From positions 434,001 to 498,000 of the forward strand of contig NZ_QMIL01000001.1 in NCBI RefSeq assembly GCF_003316875.1: a stretch of 64,000 nucleotides of DNA, written 5' to 3'. Shown one piece after another: positions 18,818 to 27,679 of the stretch. Numbering within the stretch: position 1 is the first letter of the stretch; the number at the start of each line of letters is the position of its first letter. The notes under the pieces are model-generated. The model saw only the letters and a list, made by a program, of their open reading frames with translations. It made no database searches and was not told the DNA's origin. This DNA is from Aliidiomarina celeris (GTDB lineage Bacteria; Pseudomonadota; Gammaproteobacteria; Enterobacterales; Alteromonadaceae). Position numbers and translations under genes: made by a program.

Positions 18818-19630
18818 ATGTCGATTAATGTTGGTTCCTTTGGTTTTTCCATTACTCATATCATCTTTTTTGCCGCCTGTGCCGTTGCCCTACTCCTTGC
18901 TAGCCTATTGGGCAGAAAGCGTAAGTTACCCATTGCCGACGCTGTTTTTCGCGTACTCGCGGTAACGCTCATCGTCGCCCGCTTTAGTTTTGTTATTCGC
19001 TATTACGACCTCTACTTAGCTTCACCTTGGCAAATACTCAACGTGCGCGACGGCGGCTTTGATTTATGGGTCGGTATTGCCGCCGGTACGTTCATGCTCA
19101 TTTGGGAAGTTTTGCGTCGGCGACCGCTGTTTATCCCTTTGGCAATCGCCAGCTTCGCGGGGCTCTTTGTTTATGTGGGGCTAGACTACTACCAGCAACA
19201 GCGCGGCACTGAACCCCGCTTACCTATGGTGCAAGTACAAGCGTTAACGGGTGAAACCATGCAACTGGCCGAGGCCTTTCAGGGCCAAGGCCTGATCGTC
19301 AATATGTGGGCGACTTGGTGCCCTCCTTGTGTGCGGGAAATGCCTTTACTACAGGAGGCTGAGGCGCGTTGGCAAGACATAACGGTAGTCACTGTAAACC
19401 AAGGCGAAAACGCGGCTGCGGTGACCCAATTTTTTGCCGAACAGAACATACAGCTTACGCATGTCTTGCTAGACCCAAGCAGCGCTCTGTCAACAGCAGT
19501 GGAAAGTTATGTGCTCCCCACTACTTTGTTCTTTGACCACCAAGGGCGGTTAGTCGACAGCCATGTGGGTGAATTTAGTTCCGCAAGACTTTACCAAGGT
19601 GTGGAACGTATTAGAGCAGCGCGCGAATAG
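18818..19630 (+). CDS. TlpA-like thioredoxin fused to an Lgt-like membrane domain
   Basis: From the ATG at 18818 (MSINVGSFGFSI) the product is 270 residues; a TTG at 18797 is the alternative. Residues about 8-130 carry four hydrophobic segments, with a stretch (SPWQILNVRDGGFDLWVG) reminiscent of the region of prolipoprotein diacylglyceryl transferase that precedes its catalytic core, but the catalytic arginine/histidine set of Lgt is not evident. Residues about 145-270 are a thioredoxin fold with WATWCPPCVREMP and the cis-Pro segment YVLPTTLFF. The thioredoxin part should face the periplasm and act as a membrane-tethered thiol-disulfide reductase. Its 3' end overlaps the convergent VWA gene by 20 bases. 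Confidence 0.82.
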   Translation: MSINVGSFGFSITHIIFFAACAVALLLASLLGRKRKLPIADAVFRVLAVTLIVARFSFVIRYYDLYLASPWQILNVRDGGFDLWVGIAAGTFMLIWEVLRRRPLFIPLAIASFAGLFVYVGLDYYQQQRGTEPRLPMVQVQALTGETMQLAEAFQGQGLIVNMWATWCPPCVREMPLLQEAEARWQDITVVTVNQGENAAAVTQFFAEQNIQLTHVLLDPSSALSTAVESYVLPTTLFFDHQGRLVDSHVGEFSSARLYQGVERIRAARE

Positions 19631-20780
19631 CCTGCTGTATACCATTTAACGTGAGAGGAAACATACGTTGGTCAACCAACTCTGCCATTAACTGAATGGA
19701 TGGATAGTAACGCCAACGTTCTTGCGGTTGCGGATTGAGCCATACATGCTGGGGAAAGTGGCCGGTTAAACGCTGCATCCACACCGCTCCGGCTTCCTCA
19801 TTCCAATGCTCTACGCTACCACCTGGATAGGCAATTTCGTATGGGCCCATGGTGGCGTCGCCAACAAAAATAAGTTTATAGTTTTCGCCAAACCGTTGTA
19901 TCAGTTCTTGGGTTGGAATGGTTTCTTGAAAGCGTCGCTTGTTATTCTTCCATACCCCTTCGTACACACAGTTGTGAAAATAATAGAACTCTAAGTGTTT
20001 GAACTCCGCCCGTGCCGCATTAAATAAGGCTTCACACTCGGCAATATAATCGTCCATGGAGCCCCCCACGTCGAACAATATCAGCACGTTCACCGCATTG
20101 TGTCGCTCCGCTTGCCACTTTAAGTCTAACAGCCCAGCCTTTTTAGAAGTGGCTTCAATTGTTGAGGCTAAGTCCAGTTCATTAAGCGCGCCGGTGCGGG
20201 CAAATTTTCTGAGCGCACGCAGCGCCAACTTAATGCTGCGATTATTTAAGTTTTCGTCGCCGTCGAGGTCGCGAAATTCGCGCTTGTCCCAAACTTTTAC
20301 TGCTCGCCGTGCATTTGAGCCGTCTTGGCCAATACGAATACCCTCGGGGTGGTAACCGTAGGCTCCAAACGGAGAGCTACCGCCAGTACCAATCCATTTG
20401 CTGCCGCCCGCGTGACGTTCTTGCTGCTCCTTTAAACGCTCTTTGAACTTATCTATTAAAGCCTGTAAATCGCCTTCCCCTTGCAACCGGGCCTTGTCTT
20501 CGTCACTCAATTCCCGCTGTAACGATCGGCGCAGCCACTCGTCTGGAATAGCATTGGCTAAATCAATTTCAGCTACGCCCTCAAAATACGCGGCAAAAGC
20601 GCGATCAAAGCGGTCATAGTCACGCTCATCTTTCACCAAGGTCGTGCGTGCCAGTAAATAAAATGCATCCGTGTCGGCAAACACAACATGTTGCTCCAGC
20701 GCTGCAATTAAGTCGAAAAGTTCGGTTAAAGAAGCGTTCACACCGAACTTACGCAGCGTAAAAAAGAATTGAATAAACAT
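19611..20780 (-). CDS. VWA-domain protein, CoxE-like
   Basis: The 389-residue protein starts with MFIQFFFTLRKFGVNASLTELFDLIAAL, as in CoxE-like partners of MoxR ATPases, and carries a VWA domain in the C-terminal half. The metal-site motif reads VLILFDVGGSMDDY, so the usual DxSxS has Gly in place of the first Ser, a variant seen in this subgroup. Later come FYYFHNCVYEGVW and LIFVGDATMGPYEI, where a conserved Asp/Thr pair would complete the site. Its ATG overlaps the stop of the MoxR gene as TAATG. By analogy with RavA-ViaA and CbbQ-CbbO pairs, the two proteins probably act together in metal-dependent maturation or remodelling of a client complex; no client is evident. Confidence 0.87.
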   Translation of the reverse strand: MFIQFFFTLRKFGVNASLTELFDLIAALEQHVVFADTDAFYLLARTTLVKDERDYDRFDRAFAAYFEGVAEIDLANAIPDEWLRRSLQRELSDEDKARLQGEGDLQALIDKFKERLKEQQERHAGGSKWIGTGGSSPFGAYGYHPEGIRIGQDGSNARRAVKVWDKREFRDLDGDENLNNRSIKLALRALRKFARTGALNELDLASTIEATSKKAGLLDLKWQAERHNAVNVLILFDVGGSMDDYIAECEALFNAARAEFKHLEFYYFHNCVYEGVWKNNKRRFQETIPTQELIQRFGENYKLIFVGDATMGPYEIAYPGGSVEHWNEEAGAVWMQRLTGHFPQHVWLNPQPQERWRYYPSIQLMAELVDQRMFPLTLNGIQQAIRALL

Positions 20781-21643
20781 TAGCGCCCCTGACGACGCGC
20801 CATAAAGGCAAGCTTTTCCACTAGTTCTACGTCTTGCTCATTCTTAAGTAGCGCTCCGAACATCGGCATTAACCCGCTTTTACTGCTCTGCATCGATTCC
20901 ACTGACACCTCTTCCGCCAGCAGTAGCCTTAACCAATCTAACAACTCAGAGGTGGAGGGCTTTTTCTTTAAGCCCGGCAACTCTCGGGTTGCGAAAAATA
21001 CCTCCAGTGCCTCAGCTAACAACCGTTGTTGAATGTCGGGAAAATAAACCTGCACAATAGCCCGCAACGTTTCTTCATTTGGAAAGCGAATGTAATGAAA
21101 AAAACAGCGCCGTAAAAATGCATCAGGTAAGGCCTTTTCATTATTAGAGGTAATCAACACAATGGGCCGTTGTTTAGCTTTTATATGTTCGCCAGTTTCG
21201 TAAACATGAAACTCCATTTGATCGAGTTCATGCAATAAATCGTTGGGAAACTCAATGTCGGCTTTGTCAATTTCATCAATTAACAAAATGGGCCGCTTTT
21301 CGGCATGAAATGCTTGCCACAACTTACCCGGCCGAATGTAATTGGCAATGTCGTGTACTTTGTTACTGCCAAGTTGGCTGTCGCGTAGTCGAGACACCGC
21401 GTCATATTCATAGAGGCCTTGCTGTGCTTTTGTGGTGGACTTAATATGCCAGCGTATAAGGTCTGTATCGAGGGCCTCGGCAAGTGCTTCTGCTAACCTC
21501 GTTTTACCGGTACCGGGCTCACCTTTGAGCAATAAGGGCTTTTCCAAGGTAATTGCAGCATTTACTGCCAATTCAAGCTCACTTGAAACAATGTAGTCGG
21601 CGGTACCGTTGAAGCGTTCTGTAGTTGAAGAGGAGAGAGTCAT
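20780..21643 (-). CDS. MoxR-family AAA+ ATPase
   Basis: The 287-residue protein has Walker A KGEPGTGKTRLAEAL near residue 40, Walker B LLIDEIDKAD near 115, sensor 1 in LITSNNEKALPDAFLRRCFF and a short lid domain. The length and the ATPase-then-VWA gene order match the MoxR class of chaperone-like ATPases. The start is the ATG at 21643 with GGAGAG about 8 nt upstream. It is the first gene of a two-gene operon with the CoxE-like VWA protein, to which it is translationally coupled. Confidence 0.92.
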   Translation of the reverse strand: MTLSSSTTERFNGTADYIVSSELELAVNAAITLEKPLLLKGEPGTGKTRLAEALAEALDTDLIRWHIKSTTKAQQGLYEYDAVSRLRDSQLGSNKVHDIANYIRPGKLWQAFHAEKRPILLIDEIDKADIEFPNDLLHELDQMEFHVYETGEHIKAKQRPIVLITSNNEKALPDAFLRRCFFHYIRFPNEETLRAIVQVYFPDIQQRLLAEALEVFFATRELPGLKKKPSTSELLDWLRLLLAEEVSVESMQSSKSGLMPMFGALLKNEQDVELVEKLAFMARRQGR

Positions 21644-21693
21644 GGCGTTTCCTACTGCAAAAAAGAAAACACCATGATAACTGAATTAAGGTT

Positions 21694-21897
21694 TTACTTT
21701 CTACCAGCGAAGAACAATCCTCCCGCACCGATAATAACCGCCACAACGCCCGCAATAATAAACCAAATAGCGTTGTCCGTTGGTTGATTAGTAATCGCTT
21801 CGCTTACTTGCGAACCAACCGATTGTTTCTCTTGATACCCAAAATAAAGCAGAATTACACCTGCGGCGAGTAGCGCTAACGATATAATTTTATTCAT
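21694..21897 (-). CDS. Small membrane protein, DUF3185 type
   Basis: The 67-residue product has two transmembrane helices (about 4-20 and 43-64) around a short polar loop: MNKIISLALLAAGVILLYFG at the start and AIWFIIAGVVAVIIGAGGLF near the end. This two-helix pattern with a YFGYQ turn fits DUF3185. Its function is unknown. The ATG at 21897 has AAGGAC about 7 bases upstream. It lies 50 bases upstream of the moxR start and could be the first gene of that transcript. Confidence 0.7.
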   Translation of the reverse strand: MNKIISLALLAAGVILLYFGYQEKQSVGSQVSEAITNQPTDNAIWFIIAGVVAVIIGAGGLFFAGRK

Positions 21898-22064
21898 AGT
21901 AAGTCCTTCTTATGGGGTTAAACTACCCTTTCAGTGTAGTTTCGCTTTCAGTAATATCAAGTCAGCCAGTTTAAATTCTGCGATTAATTAGGGAGGTAAA
22001 CTCGACTTCGTGAGCGTCATAAAGCAAGAGAGTTTCGGTGCATGGGTCTGAAAGACAGCGATGA

Positions 22065-23981
22065 CTAACCCAAGTGCTCAGTAATCACGTCGCGAATATC
22101 TGAAAATAAAAAAGGCTTGCTTAAACAGCGTGTCATACCTGCCTGCTGAGCCTGCTCTTCAATTTCAGCTACCGCTTGCGCAGTTAAACCGATTATTACG
22201 GGGGGGGGATCAAGCGCAGCATGGATAGCCTCGGTTGTTTCAAAACCCGACAAACCGCTCATTCGAAGGTCCATAAAGACAATATCGGCATGGTGTTTAG
22301 ACAAAAAGCTTAAAGCCTCTTCACCGCTCGAAACACTGACAAAATTGAGCCCCAGCCGCTCTAGCATTTGGCCGAGCACCAACTGATTCACATCACTGTC
22401 GTCCACTACAAGCGCAATACGGTTCCTCATAAAATCGATCTTGTCGTTGTTGTCCGTCTGTGTCGAAATTTTGTGCGTAGGCATGGCCGCTACCGACGGC
22501 AAGAACACAGTAAAGACACTCCCTTGTGCCACCCCAGACTCCACCTCAATGCGCCCCTGCATTGCTTCAATCAGGCTCTTCACAATACTCAGCCCAACCC
22601 CACTTCCAGTTTGCCGGCTTGCGCTCTCGTCCGGTTCTTGGACAAACATTTCCCACACTCGCTCAATATCACGAATGCCTCGCCCGGAATCTTCAACCCG
22701 AATCACAAGTTCGGAGTCGACTGAGGGGGCGCTCCATCCTAGATAAACTCTCACATAGCCCTGTTCAGTATATTTTATGGCGTTATCCACCAAGTTAATT
22801 AATACCTGCAGCACGCGCGCTCGATCAAACATTGCTCTTTCGGGCGTACCAGGCAGAATGTCGCAAACGAAAAGCAGTGCTTTCTGGTTCGCCCGCTCGG
22901 TAAATAGGTCGCGAACATGCTGCGCAATGCCAGCGATTTCATACACGTTAAGGTTGATCGGAGCCTGTTCATGTTCGTTACGCGTCATATCTAACACATC
23001 GCTCATGGCACGAATTAAATCGTCGCCACTTTGTAAGATTGTTTGGAGCATGCGTTGATGTTCTGGATTTTTGACTTCCCGCGCCAAAACAGAGGCTAAT
23101 CCGATAATACCGTGTAACGGAGTTCTCACCTCGTGCGACACGCTGGCTAAAATTCGATTGCGCACTTCCGCATTACGCTGTGCCGCAAGTTCAGCTTCCT
23201 TATGCAGAGTAATGTCGGTGAGAATACCGCTCAGCCGGGTCACTTCCCCTTTTTCATTGCAACTTACCGCTTGCCCGCGATCGAGCACATACAATGAGCG
23301 ATTGTTTGCATCTTGTATACGGTAAACCGCTTCATAAAACTCGGTTTTCTGCTCAATATGATGAACAAGTGCGCGCATGCGAATGGCGCGATCATTTGGG
23401 TGTACCCACCTGTCCCACTGCGCTTCACTAATGAGCTCTTGCGCTTCAGAGTCGCCAACCAGTGCTAGCCAATGTTCATTCACTCGTACCTGTTTGTGCT
23501 CTCGATCCCAACTCCAGCTTGCTAATCGCGCGCCATCGATAACCTGATTTAAATAGCGGCGTTCCGACTGTAAGCGCAGCTCGAGCCGCTTGCGCGAGCT
23601 AATGTCCAGTACATAGCCCAGTAGGTATAAAACCTGATCATTATGATCGCGAATTACCACTGTAGTGTCACTCACCCAAACAATGTCGCCGTCTGCGCGG
23701 ACCATTCGATAATCTTGGTGGGTGAAGCTTTTTACCTTGGGATCGGCCAGTGCTGCGTTAATTTCTTCGCTTACCCGATTACGATCCGCTTCATACACTT
23801 TGTCGAGAAAGCAAATTCGGCGCTCGCTAAAGTCGCTTTCGCTGTAGCCGAGCATGGTTTGTGCGTTAGCAGTTGAGTAAACAATTGGCCAACCCGTGGT
23901 ATTTTCCCAAGCAAACAGACTAATTTGATCGCTCGCCGCAAACAGCGTTTCAAACTCGCGCTCTATTAAGGAATGATTCAT
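22065..23981 (-). CDS. Hybrid sensor histidine kinase (PAS-PAS-HisKA-HATPase-REC)
   Basis: From the ATG at 23981 (AGGGG 5 nt upstream) the product is 638 residues with no membrane segment; the GTG at 23993 is less likely. Two PAS domains with PAC segments (about 10-130 and 150-265) precede the HisKA box RILASVSHEVRTPLHGIIG, an HATPase domain with N-box LINLVDNAIKYTEQG and EDSGRGI, and a receiver with VFMDLRMSGL and LSKPF. It should autophosphorylate on His and pass phosphate to its own Asp; no Hpt domain or partner regulator is adjacent. The receiver codes Asp-Pro-Pro-Pro through a run of nine C on the coding strand (22200-22208), a slippage-prone site. Confidence 0.93.
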   Translation of the reverse strand: MNHSLIEREFETLFAASDQISLFAWENTTGWPIVYSTANAQTMLGYSESDFSERRICFLDKVYEADRNRVSEEINAALADPKVKSFTHQDYRMVRADGDIVWVSDTTVVIRDHNDQVLYLLGYVLDISSRKRLELRLQSERRYLNQVIDGARLASWSWDREHKQVRVNEHWLALVGDSEAQELISEAQWDRWVHPNDRAIRMRALVHHIEQKTEFYEAVYRIQDANNRSLYVLDRGQAVSCNEKGEVTRLSGILTDITLHKEAELAAQRNAEVRNRILASVSHEVRTPLHGIIGLASVLAREVKNPEHQRMLQTILQSGDDLIRAMSDVLDMTRNEHEQAPINLNVYEIAGIAQHVRDLFTERANQKALLFVCDILPGTPERAMFDRARVLQVLINLVDNAIKYTEQGYVRVYLGWSAPSVDSELVIRVEDSGRGIRDIERVWEMFVQEPDESASRQTGSGVGLSIVKSLIEAMQGRIEVESGVAQGSVFTVFLPSVAAMPTHKISTQTDNNDKIDFMRNRIALVVDDSDVNQLVLGQMLERLGLNFVSVSSGEEALSFLSKHHADIVFMDLRMSGLSGFETTEAIHAALDPPPVIIGLTAQAVAEIEEQAQQAGMTRCLSKPFLFSDIRDVITEHLG

Positions 23982-24111
23982 GGTGCCCCTCACGGCTTTT
24001 TCACTGGGTGGTGCCTTCTATCTCACCATACTATAGAGTATCCTTAGTCAGTTCAGTACCTTATTGTAGCAATGTTGTGTGTATCTCAAGCATCACGAAT
24101 AGGACATGACT

Positions 24112-24501
24112 GTGAAATCATGGAGTACCGCTCAGCGTGAGCGGCTTGCTAATGCCCATTTTGTGCAGGCAAGTCGCGACGCAAAAGCCGCAAACCTTTT
24201 GAGTGCTGCGCGTCATTTCCGGCGCGCAGCATTACTTGGGCATGCCCGCTCCATGTACTACCTTGGCGTTCAGTTTCTGCAAGGAAAAGGGGTGCCGAAA
24301 AGTGCGTATCATGCGTTTTGCTGGCTAACACTCGCGCAAATATTTGGCGACCAACAAGCGGCTACAGCATTGCAACGCGCAAGCCAAGCGCTAACCAGCC
24401 GCGAGGAACTTTTAGCCTCGCGGCTGGCAGCAGACCGCTTCGAGCAAATTTGCGATCTTGAGCTTGGCGACGCCTTTCAAGACCAAAGTTTTACCCGCTG
24501 A
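24112..24501 (+). CDS. Sel1-repeat-like small protein
   Basis: The product is 129 residues from the GTG at 24112, which has AGGA 7 bases upstream. The ATG at 24106 is in frame but too close to that site. One clear Sel1/TPR-like repeat is visible (SMYYLGVQFLQGKGVPKSAY), flanked by helical repeats (AARHFRRAALLGHA, AFCWLTLAQIFGDQQAA). There is no signal peptide or membrane segment. Sel1 proteins are protein-binding scaffolds and no specific partner can be named. The 3' end overlaps the convergent patatin-like gene by 25 bases. Confidence 0.72.
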   Translation: MKSWSTAQRERLANAHFVQASRDAKAANLLSAARHFRRAALLGHARSMYYLGVQFLQGKGVPKSAYHAFCWLTLAQIFGDQQAATALQRASQALTSREELLASRLAADRFEQICDLELGDAFQDQSFTR

Positions 24502-25541
24502 GCAATCGCTCCTGTTTTGACCCAATCGGCAAGCTGCTCTGCCATTTCGTAACCCGCGTCAACAGCAGTTTGCCAATAGGCTTGGCGAGTTTGTACGTCG
24601 AGATTGGCAAAATCGGTGCGGTCCGGAATTTTAGCAAAGGGTAAACGGTCGATAAACGCTTGGCTGGGCACAATATTCACTACATTAGGCCAGTTTAACC
24701 CCGTAGTTCTCCGTTTTAATTTTTTATCAAACCAACCCGGTATAACCTCACGCTGAAAGTGCGGGTATAACACCAAACCTTGTTGCTCAGAAAGGTCGAG
24801 GTCAAAATGATAGTCGGTTACACCACCGTCACGATAAATACCCTGCGGGGCGCCGACAATGTTGCGCACACCGCGCAACACCATAGGAATAGAACCGGTA
24901 GCTAACAGCGCCTGGCGGAAGTTTTGCTGGGTCAGCTCCACATGCCGAGTGGGTAGATCGTTCCATGCTTTACCCACTGGAGGCTGGCTTGCAGGATGAT
25001 AAAACACCACCCGCTCAAAATGCCGCCCCAACCATTTGCGCTTGAGCGTATTTGCTGAGGCTGCTGCGAGTAGCCCAGCGCCTTGCACGAAGGGCTTCTC
25101 GGAAGCTGAAAGCCCTTTGCTACGCACGACAATCATATGGTGACGAAACACCTGTTGCGACAAAATTTGCTCGACCGCTTGATCAGGCACATATTCCGTT
25201 AGCAAGGCTTCTGCTTTGTCCGAAATTTCATTCACGTCTGGCTTGTCGCTATACACAGTAGCACGATAAAGCTCACAAAAAAGGCGACTCGCCGCCTCGG
25301 CGTCGGGTCGACCAAAACTAGCGAAACGCCAACCTCCGGCGGAGGTACCGAGTAAATTGAGCGGCGCTTGACGGTTGTGGAAAAAATCTTTGAGTAAGTA
25401 GTTATCGATGCCCTGCAAAACAAACCATTTTGGCCCGCCCGAAGCGCCCATAAGCATAGACACCTGGTCGGCCTGCAAACCATGCTTTTGAATGTGTGCA
25501 AATGCCTTTGCTCCGGCTCGAACTTCTATCCAATCAGTCAT
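24477..25541 (-). CDS. Patatin-like phospholipase family protein
   Basis: The 354-residue protein shows the patatin layout: an oxyanion glycine motif (LMGASGGPKWFVLQG, residues about 30-45), the nucleophile motif LLGTSAGGWRFAS (GxSxG) and the catalytic aspartate in YRDGGVTDYHFD. No signal peptide or membrane helix is seen, so it is probably a cytoplasmic lipid acyl hydrolase. Members of this bacterial subgroup are poorly characterised and the substrate is unknown. The ATG at 25541 follows the DUF3392 gene, but that gene lies upstream by only 24 bases on the same strand, so the two may be co-transcribed. Confidence 0.85.
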   Translation of the reverse strand: MTDWIEVRAGAKAFAHIQKHGLQADQVSMLMGASGGPKWFVLQGIDNYLLKDFFHNRQAPLNLLGTSAGGWRFASFGRPDAEAASRLFCELYRATVYSDKPDVNEISDKAEALLTEYVPDQAVEQILSQQVFRHHMIVVRSKGLSASEKPFVQGAGLLAAASANTLKRKWLGRHFERVVFYHPASQPPVGKAWNDLPTRHVELTQQNFRQALLATGSIPMVLRGVRNIVGAPQGIYRDGGVTDYHFDLDLSEQQGLVLYPHFQREVIPGWFDKKLKRRTTGLNWPNVVNIVPSQAFIDRLPFAKIPDRTDFANLDVQTRQAYWQTAVDAGYEMAEQLADWVKTGAIAQRVKLWS

Positions 25542-25565
25542 TTAACTACCCTTTTCACAGTGTTC

Positions 25566-25907
25566 TTATATAACGCGCCGGCGCTCTGCCAATAGGCCTA
25601 AGCCAATAACGATAGCAATCACTACTATACCACTATAGGCACTGGGAATACGCCGCAGTAAGTCGGCAAGTAGTGGCGTAACAAAGCTAATTAAAATGCC
25701 ATAGCCAAATGTACACACCACAATAAAAATCAGTGTTCGAACGGCAAAGTTAAAATGGGCAATATTTCGTTTCACCAAGCGATTAAATTCATTTCCGTAG
25801 AGCACCAACAAAGTCGCAACAACCATCATAGCTACCTGAGCTAAATAGGGTCTTACGTAAGTGCTCAATTGCACACTGAGCTTAAGAAAAATATCTTCGA
25901 GTATCAT
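25566..25907 (-). CDS. DUF3392 family inner-membrane protein
   Basis: From the ATG at 25907 the product is 113 residues (MILEDIFLKLSVQLSTYV); a GTG at 25943 would add 12. It has three hydrophobic segments: AQVAMMVVATLLVLYG, TLIFIVVCTFGYGILISFVT and SGIVVIAIVIGLGLL, with the family segment NEFNRLVKR after the first. DUF3392 proteins are found in marine gammaproteobacteria and have no known function. It lies just upstream of the patatin-like gene and is divergent from xthA. Confidence 0.75.
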   Translation of the reverse strand: MILEDIFLKLSVQLSTYVRPYLAQVAMMVVATLLVLYGNEFNRLVKRNIAHFNFAVRTLIFIVVCTFGYGILISFVTPLLADLLRRIPSAYSGIVVIAIVIGLGLLAERRRVI

Positions 25908-26083
25908 GGCTATAGCAGCTTCTTGCGAGAGAAGAAATTTCACCCGCTGACGTTAGAAAGCGGCCAGTATACGCAAATTTAGACACTTTTCCAGCCGCGC
26001 ATTTTTACTTTGAGGGTGATACTATAACCCTACCTTTTCACAGCATACGTTCACAGTAGGCGTTCAAAGTAGACGAAAACACC

Positions 26084-26893
26084 ATGAAATTCATTAGCTT
26101 TAATATTAACGGCATTCGTGCGCGGTTAGCGCAACTTGAAGCGGTGATTCAATCGCACCAACCCGACGTTATTGGTTTACAAGAAACAAAAGTTCATAAC
26201 GAACAATTTCCCGTGGCAGACGTTGAAGCCATGGGCTATCACGTTTATTTTCATGGCCAAAAGGGTCACTACGGTGTGGCTTTACTTACCAAGAAGCCTG
26301 CAGAGAACGTAACTTATGGTTTTCCAAGCGACGAACCCGAAGCACAACGCCGCATGATCATGGCCACGGTAACCAGCGACAGCGGCGAACAGATTCGTGT
26401 TTTAAATGGCTATTTTCCACAAGGCGAAAGTCGCGACCATCCATTAAAATTCCCGGCAAAAGAGAAGTTCTATAGCGACTTAATGGACTACTTACAAACC
26501 CATGAAGACAAAAATAAACCGGTCATTGTAATGGGCGACATTAACATTTCCACCACCGACGCCGACATTGGTATTGGCGAAGTTAACCGTAAGCGTTGGT
26601 TAAAAACGGGTAAGTGCAGCTTCCTACCTGAGGAACGGGAATGGATTCAAACACTGCACGCATGGGGCTTAGAAGACACTTGGCGTAATTTAAACCCTGA
26701 AACCAATGACCAATTTAGCTGGTTTGACTATCGTTCCCGTGGTTTTGACGACAACCGTGGCCTGCGAATCGACGTGATACTGGCAACGCCAATGTTGGCA
26801 GCGCGCTGTATTGACGCTGGTATTGATTATGACGCTCGCGGACTCGAAAAACCCTCAGACCATGCGCCTATTTGGAGTACCTTCGAGTTATAA
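26084..26893 (+). CDS. xthA: Exodeoxyribonuclease III
   Basis: This 269-residue Mg2+-dependent AP endonuclease and 3'-5' exonuclease acts in base-excision repair. Visible motifs are [14 protein letters not shown], the metal-binding Glu in IGLQETKVH, the [14 protein letters not shown] segment, the [19 protein letters not shown] region and the terminal catalytic [13 protein letters not shown]. Length and motifs match E. coli XthA. The gene stands alone and is divergent from DUF3392 with a 176-base gap. A long inverted repeat follows its stop. Confidence 0.97.
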   Translation: MKFISFNINGIRARLAQLEAVIQSHQPDVIGLQETKVHNEQFPVADVEAMGYHVYFHGQKGHYGVALLTKKPAENVTYGFPSDEPEAQRRMIMATVTSDSGEQIRVLNGYFPQGESRDHPLKFPAKEKFYSDLMDYLQTHEDKNKPVIVMGDINISTTDADIGIGEVNRKRWLKTGKCSFLPEEREWIQTLHAWGLEDTWRNLNPETNDQFSWFDYRSRGFDDNRGLRIDVILATPMLAARCIDAGIDYDARGLEKPSDHAPIWSTFEL

Positions 26894-26903
26894 CGTACGT
26901 TGA

Positions 26904-26954
26904 GCAGCGGTACTTTTCGTTGCAATGCGAAGCAAGGCATTGCAACACCGCTGC
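26904..26954. terminator. Long two-part hairpin between convergent genes
   Basis: GTTGCAATGC (26919-26928) pairs perfectly with GCATTGCAAC (26937-26946) around an 8-base loop. Outside it GCAGCGGT (26904-26911) pairs with ACCGCTGC (26947-26954), with a 7-base bulge on the left side. The 18-bp stem lies between the 3' ends of xthA and the YfbV gene. A classical T-run is absent, so it may be a factor-assisted or bidirectional terminator or an mRNA end-protecting hairpin. Confidence 0.6.
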
Positions 26955-26958
26955 GCCA

Positions 26959-27384
26959 TCAATAGTCGTGAGGTGGTAACACCGCCAAGGCTTTATTCAA
27001 CACCCGCGCTAAATCAACATAACAAGGCCCAGGCCGATGGCCCGGCAACCGTATGTCTTCACCACTCTGGTTTAACTTTGTTTTCAGCTCATTGAACCAC
27101 GACGCCAAAGGCGGCGGTAACACCGTGTAGGCGCGTTTCCCTAGCCAATAATAACCTTGCAGCGGAAGCACCAGAATGAACAAAGACGTAGCAAGAATTT
27201 GTGGGAGAAATTCAACACCGAGGTACTGCCACTGCACCCCGGCATTCGCTAGCGCCGCTACGGGCAACCAACGTATGCCAAGCTTAACCATAGGGATAAC
27301 CCGCGACTCAGGTAAATTACCCACCACGGCGTGTTTCGGCCATAGCCTGAGATAAGACCTACCCCGCGCTAAAATTTTCCACAT
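26959..27384 (-). CDS. yfbV: UPF0208 membrane protein YfbV
   Basis: The 141-residue product (ATG at 27384; GTG codons at 27393 and 27396 are alternatives) follows E. coli YfbV along its length: an N-terminal RGRSYLRLWP segment, two membrane helices around 40-80, and the signature LPLQGYYWLGKRAYTVLPPP followed by LASWFNELKTKLNQSGE. In E. coli YfbV is an inner-membrane protein that helps confine the Ter macrodomain (MatP context). Whether this applies here is not known. It is convergent with xthA. Confidence 0.85.
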   Translation of the reverse strand: MWKILARGRSYLRLWPKHAVVGNLPESRVIPMVKLGIRWLPVAALANAGVQWQYLGVEFLPQILATSLFILVLPLQGYYWLGKRAYTVLPPPLASWFNELKTKLNQSGEDIRLPGHRPGPCYVDLARVLNKALAVLPPHDY

Positions 27385-27565
27385 TCCTCGCACCACCCTT
27401 TTCTATTGCATTTTTGCTCGCGAAGTGAAGCGAGCAGTATAGCTTATTGTTCGTTAATTCACCGAGAAAAGATCATTTAAGCAGCAGCCGTTCAATTACC
27501 GAACAGAATAACTAATTCTTTATAAAACATGATTTTATGGCGTTTGGACCAGTTAATGCACAAAG

Positions 27566-27574
27566 TTATCCACA
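27566..27574 (+). promoter_or_regulatory. Perfect DnaA box
   Basis: TTATCCACA is the exact consensus DnaA-ATP/ADP high-affinity 9-mer. It lies in the 295-base gap between yfbV and the EIIA-like gene. The gap is otherwise AT-rich and holds no gene I can support. Only one perfect box was seen here, so an origin is not indicated; it could be a titration or regulatory site. Confidence 0.45.
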
Positions 27575-27679
27575 GAATTTGGGAATAAAAACACAAACAC
27601 TTTGAAATAATAAGACATTCACCAGTACGCATGGCAAAATGGCGGTGTTTATTTGATTGCAAAGCAATGGGTTGTCTTT

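Noticed and set aside
27566..27574. Replication origin at the DnaA box
   Set aside because: Only one perfect box, no cluster, no dnaA/dnaN/gidA neighbours.
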